IMG/VR virus record: IMGVR_UViG_3300030382_002141
Span: 1-33,907 of that record
Source: a virus
Length of the DNA: 33,907 nt
Reading direction: 5' to 3' (one strand)
In this document: positions 31,578-33,907 of the stretch, one piece after another
How the letters are laid out: every line of letters starts with the position of its first letter
Position numbering within the stretch: the first letter of the stretch is position 1
Position numbers and translations under genes: made by a program
The notes under the pieces: model-generated
The model's database searches: none
Seen by the model: only the letters and a program-made list of their open reading frames with translations
Told to the model about the DNA's origin: nothing

Positions 31578-33907
31578 CCGAACCAATCATGGAGCCTCCG
31601 TTTTCGTTGCCTAGTGTTGTGCATCCTCAACAGGTGCTGGATGTCGGTTCGTTTAGGAAGTCAGCCAACTTTGTGAAGGGGAGTGCTGGTTGGAAGTTGG
31701 ATGGTGACGGCAAAGTCCATATTTACGGATTGGAGGCGTCGCTTGTTATTAATGATACGTCTGATACGTCTTGTTTCGTTGCGTTGTTTGAGGCTGCGAC
31801 GGGGAATCTGGTACCGAAGACTGATGCCGGGTTAACATACAATGCGGGTACGGGTGTTCTGACCGCAACCGGGTTCTCTGGGACTTCGGCCACGATCACT
31901 GGTGATCTGATAGTTGATACGTCCACACTCAAGGTGGATGCAACAAATAATCGTGTCGGTATCGGCACCACCGCACCCGTAACACCGTTGCATATCGCTG
32001 TGGCGAATGACACTGAAGCACTCCGCATAAGCGGCGCTGGTGGTAGCGGTAGCGTGACGGGTGCTGCCTATCTCGGCTTCAATCACTGGTCTACGGGAAC
32101 ACACCCGTCGGCTCGCATTGGCGTCATTGAAACGGATGCGGCTGACTATGACGCCAGTCTGGTGTTCCAAACTCGGAGCAGCGACAACGATTCTGTTCCC
32201 GTGACCCGTATGACAATCTCTGAAGCGGGCAAGGTCGGTATCGGCACCGCTAGTCCGGGGTCCAAACTGGAGGTATACCACAACGCTGCCAGTGAGCATG
32301 TGGCGGTCTTTGACCAAGACCATGCCACTGGGGAGGGCGTCAAGATCACGGGCGACATGGCCGGGGCTCAGGCTATGCTTCTTATTGAATCTGTTGACAG
32401 CGTAACAACGCCCAACGCACCCGAAATATTTAGGATCAACGCAAATGGTATGATCGGTATGGGCACTGCTAGCCCTGCTGATAAGATTCATATGGTCACT
32501 ACTACTGGTGACTGTTTATTGAGGACCTATAATCAGGTGTCTGGTCTTCTTGTCGGGTCCAGTTCTCCGGGTGCGATAGTCCAGACAACTGGTGCTGTTC
32601 CTCTTTCACTTGGCACTGCTGGTGTGGATCGGATGACGATTACGTCGACGGGCGTCGGTATCGGCATCGGAACGCCTGCATACAAGTTGGATGTGGACGG
32701 CGACATCAACTACACGGGCGGCAGCAGCATCTACTACGACACAGCCGACGCGGCTAATTCGGTTGCTTTCCGAATCGACGCTGGTAATCAGGATGTATCC
32801 ATCTTCCGGGTTTCCACTGACTCATGGTCAACCTCTGTCGACTACGGGGCGACCCTGAAATACATGGGAACGAGGACAGGCAACAACAACAGTCTGTCCA
32901 TTTTCATGGACAACCAAATAGGCACTCCGGTCGAAGCCATGACGATTTTGCAAGACGGCAAGGTCGGTATCGGCACCGCCAGCCCGACTCAATCGTTAGA
33001 GGTCAACGGACTAATCGTCGCAGGCAACACGACCGATGCTGTTGACATGGGGCTGGTTGGTGGGGCAGCCACCATCAGGGGAATCAACGCTGGGTTGAGT
33101 GCCTACAACGACCTGTCGATTCGGTGTACCGCTGCGGCACAGTTGTATCTGGCTACGTCGGGCAACGTCGGTATCGGAACCAGCGGTGCTACCTATCCGC
33201 TTACGGTTGGCGGTGAAACAGGTGTTGTCGTGGGGGGTTACACGTCGATGGGTCGCACCAAATCAGGGGCCATGTCGATCTTCGGCCACAACGTCCATGT
33301 GAACTCGGCGGTCAACAATCAGGTGTTGTCTACTAACTCTGGCTATTACGGCCAGATGATCAAGATGTATTACAATGAGGGGATCACGTTCCATGTCGTG
33401 AACGCAACGGTGACAGCAGGCAATGCGTTCTACACGGGTGGTGGTACGACGAATGAAGTTATGCGGATCACCAATGCGGGTCTTGTCGGCATCGGCACCG
33501 CTACTCCGAACAACACCCTTGATGTGATCGGTGACCTGTTCGTCGGGGACACCTCCCGTAACTACACCGGCCACGCCCAGTACGGCGGTCTGTGTTTCCC
33601 CCGTGGCGAGATTCTGTTCTCGAACACGAACGGACAGAACCAAATGTATTTCTGCTCGAACTTGACGATGACCGCCACCGGTGGATTCGTTGCGATCAAC
33701 ACGGGAATGTCGGCGTTTATGGCTGCTGACAATGGAACAATCAATATAGGCACGGCACCGTCGGCGTCGGCGGGGGCTGGACCGTCGTTTACGACTCGCC
33801 TCTCTATTGCGAACACAGGGCTGGTTTCTGTCGGGGCAATGTCCAAGACTTCAGGCACGTTCGACATTCCCCACCCGACGAGGGGCGGCGACTGGCGGCT
33901 CCGTCAC
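31574..33907 (+). CDS. Tail fibre/receptor-binding protein (3' partial)
   Basis: ATG 31574 overlaps the previous stop as ATGA, and the frame is open for 778 codons to the window edge. Residues 1-60 are probably the virion anchor. From about 128 on, a VGIGTxxPxxxLxV motif recurs near residues 128, 221, 294, 361, 464, 532 and 638, separated by variable beta-rich segments, typical of trimeric phage fibres. The last visible residues (GTFDIPHPTRGGDWRLRH) are a pattern often found near the C-terminal end of fibre shafts, sometimes before a chaperone or receptor domain. It should determine host adsorption. The stop codon and any C-terminal peptidase lie outside the window. Confidence 0.8.
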   Translation, partial: MTEPIMEPPFSLPSVVHPQQVLDVGSFRKSANFVKGSAGWKLDGDGKVHIYGLEASLVINDTSDTSCFVALFEAATGNLVPKTDAGLTYNAGTGVLTATGFSGTSATITGDLIVDTSTLKVDATNNRVGIGTTAPVTPLHIAVANDTEALRISGAGGSGSVTGAAYLGFNHWSTGTHPSARIGVIETDAADYDASLVFQTRSSDNDSVPVTRMTISEAGKVGIGTASPGSKLEVYHNAASEHVAVFDQDHATGEGVKITGDMAGAQAMLLIESVDSVTTPNAPEIFRINANGMIGMGTASPADKIHMVTTTGDCLLRTYNQVSGLLVGSSSPGAIVQTTGAVPLSLGTAGVDRMTITSTGVGIGIGTPAYKLDVDGDINYTGGSSIYYDTADAANSVAFRIDAGNQDVSIFRVSTDSWSTSVDYGATLKYMGTRTGNNNSLSIFMDNQIGTPVEAMTILQDGKVGIGTASPTQSLEVNGLIVAGNTTDAVDMGLVGGAATIRGINAGLSAYNDLSIRCTAAAQLYLATSGNVGIGTSGATYPLTVGGETGVVVGGYTSMGRTKSGAMSIFGHNVHVNSAVNNQVLSTNSGYYGQMIKMYYNEGITFHVVNATVTAGNAFYTGGGTTNEVMRITNAGLVGIGTATPNNTLDVIGDLFVGDTSRNYTGHAQYGGLCFPRGEILFSNTNGQNQMYFCSNLTMTATGGFVAINTGMSAFMAADNGTINIGTAPSASAGAGPSFTTRLSIANTGLVSVGAMSKTSGTFDIPHPTRGGDWRLRH
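31955..33499 (+). repeat. Seven GTCGGTATCGGCACC-like fibre repeats
   Basis: Copies near 31955, 32234, 32453, 32654, 32963, 33167 and 33485 encode VGIGT or close variants. Several are nearly identical at the DNA level, so they could serve as recombination points for swapping fibre segments. Confidence 0.85.

Overview
The window is one strand-consistent, tightly packed morphogenesis region of a double-stranded DNA tailed bacteriophage. All 19 supported genes read on the + strand. Most neighbours overlap by 1 to 29 nt (TAATG, TGATG, ATGA or 8-nt overlaps), so translation is probably coupled along the operon. The gene order is terminase, portal, giant virion/ejection-type proteins, lysis membrane proteins, scaffold, major capsid protein, connector, beta-rich tail protein, fibre. 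No tape-measure, tail-tube or sheath module is visible between capsid and fibre, so a short-tailed (podovirus-like) particle is the best guess. An r1t-type holin, a DUF2746-like membrane protein and a giant protein of a kind seen in actinophages make an actinobacterial host plausible, but this is inference. No integrase, tRNA or CRISPR was seen.

Layout. 1-333: tail of an upstream ORF and a mostly non-coding leader. 334-4354: small acidic ORF, large terminase, portal, Pro-rich protein. 4347-22889: three co-oriented genes of 2849, 666 and 2666 aa that take up over half of the window. 22899-25916: three medium genes with tandemly repeated, low-complexity N-termini. 25916-26408: a 28-residue basic peptide, holin, and coiled-coil membrane protein. 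26409-26623: the largest gap inside the operon, holding several possible RNA hairpins and a -10-like element. 26624-28696: scaffold-like protein, FmdB-type zinc ribbon, SU10/DUF5309-like major capsid protein, then a strong intrinsic terminator. 28795-33907: connector, beta-propeller-like tail protein, and a fibre gene running off the window.

The most notable content is in the giant proteins. The 2666-residue protein (14889-22889) carries, in order, an HExxH zincin-like motif, a NADAR domain and a C-terminal circularly permuted YpsA SLOG domain, joined by repeated GPP-rich and GSEPG-type linkers. The 2849-residue protein (4347-12896) carries an ASCH-like segment and a C-terminal PFW/LRR region like those of phage polyvalent/ejection proteins. 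NADAR enzymes act on ADP-ribose or N-glycosidic substrates, and SLOG domains bind nucleotides. The pair therefore looks like a nucleotide-directed counter-defence module built into proteins that may travel in the virion. Coding-strand composition switches abruptly within these ORFs, which points to mosaic assembly.
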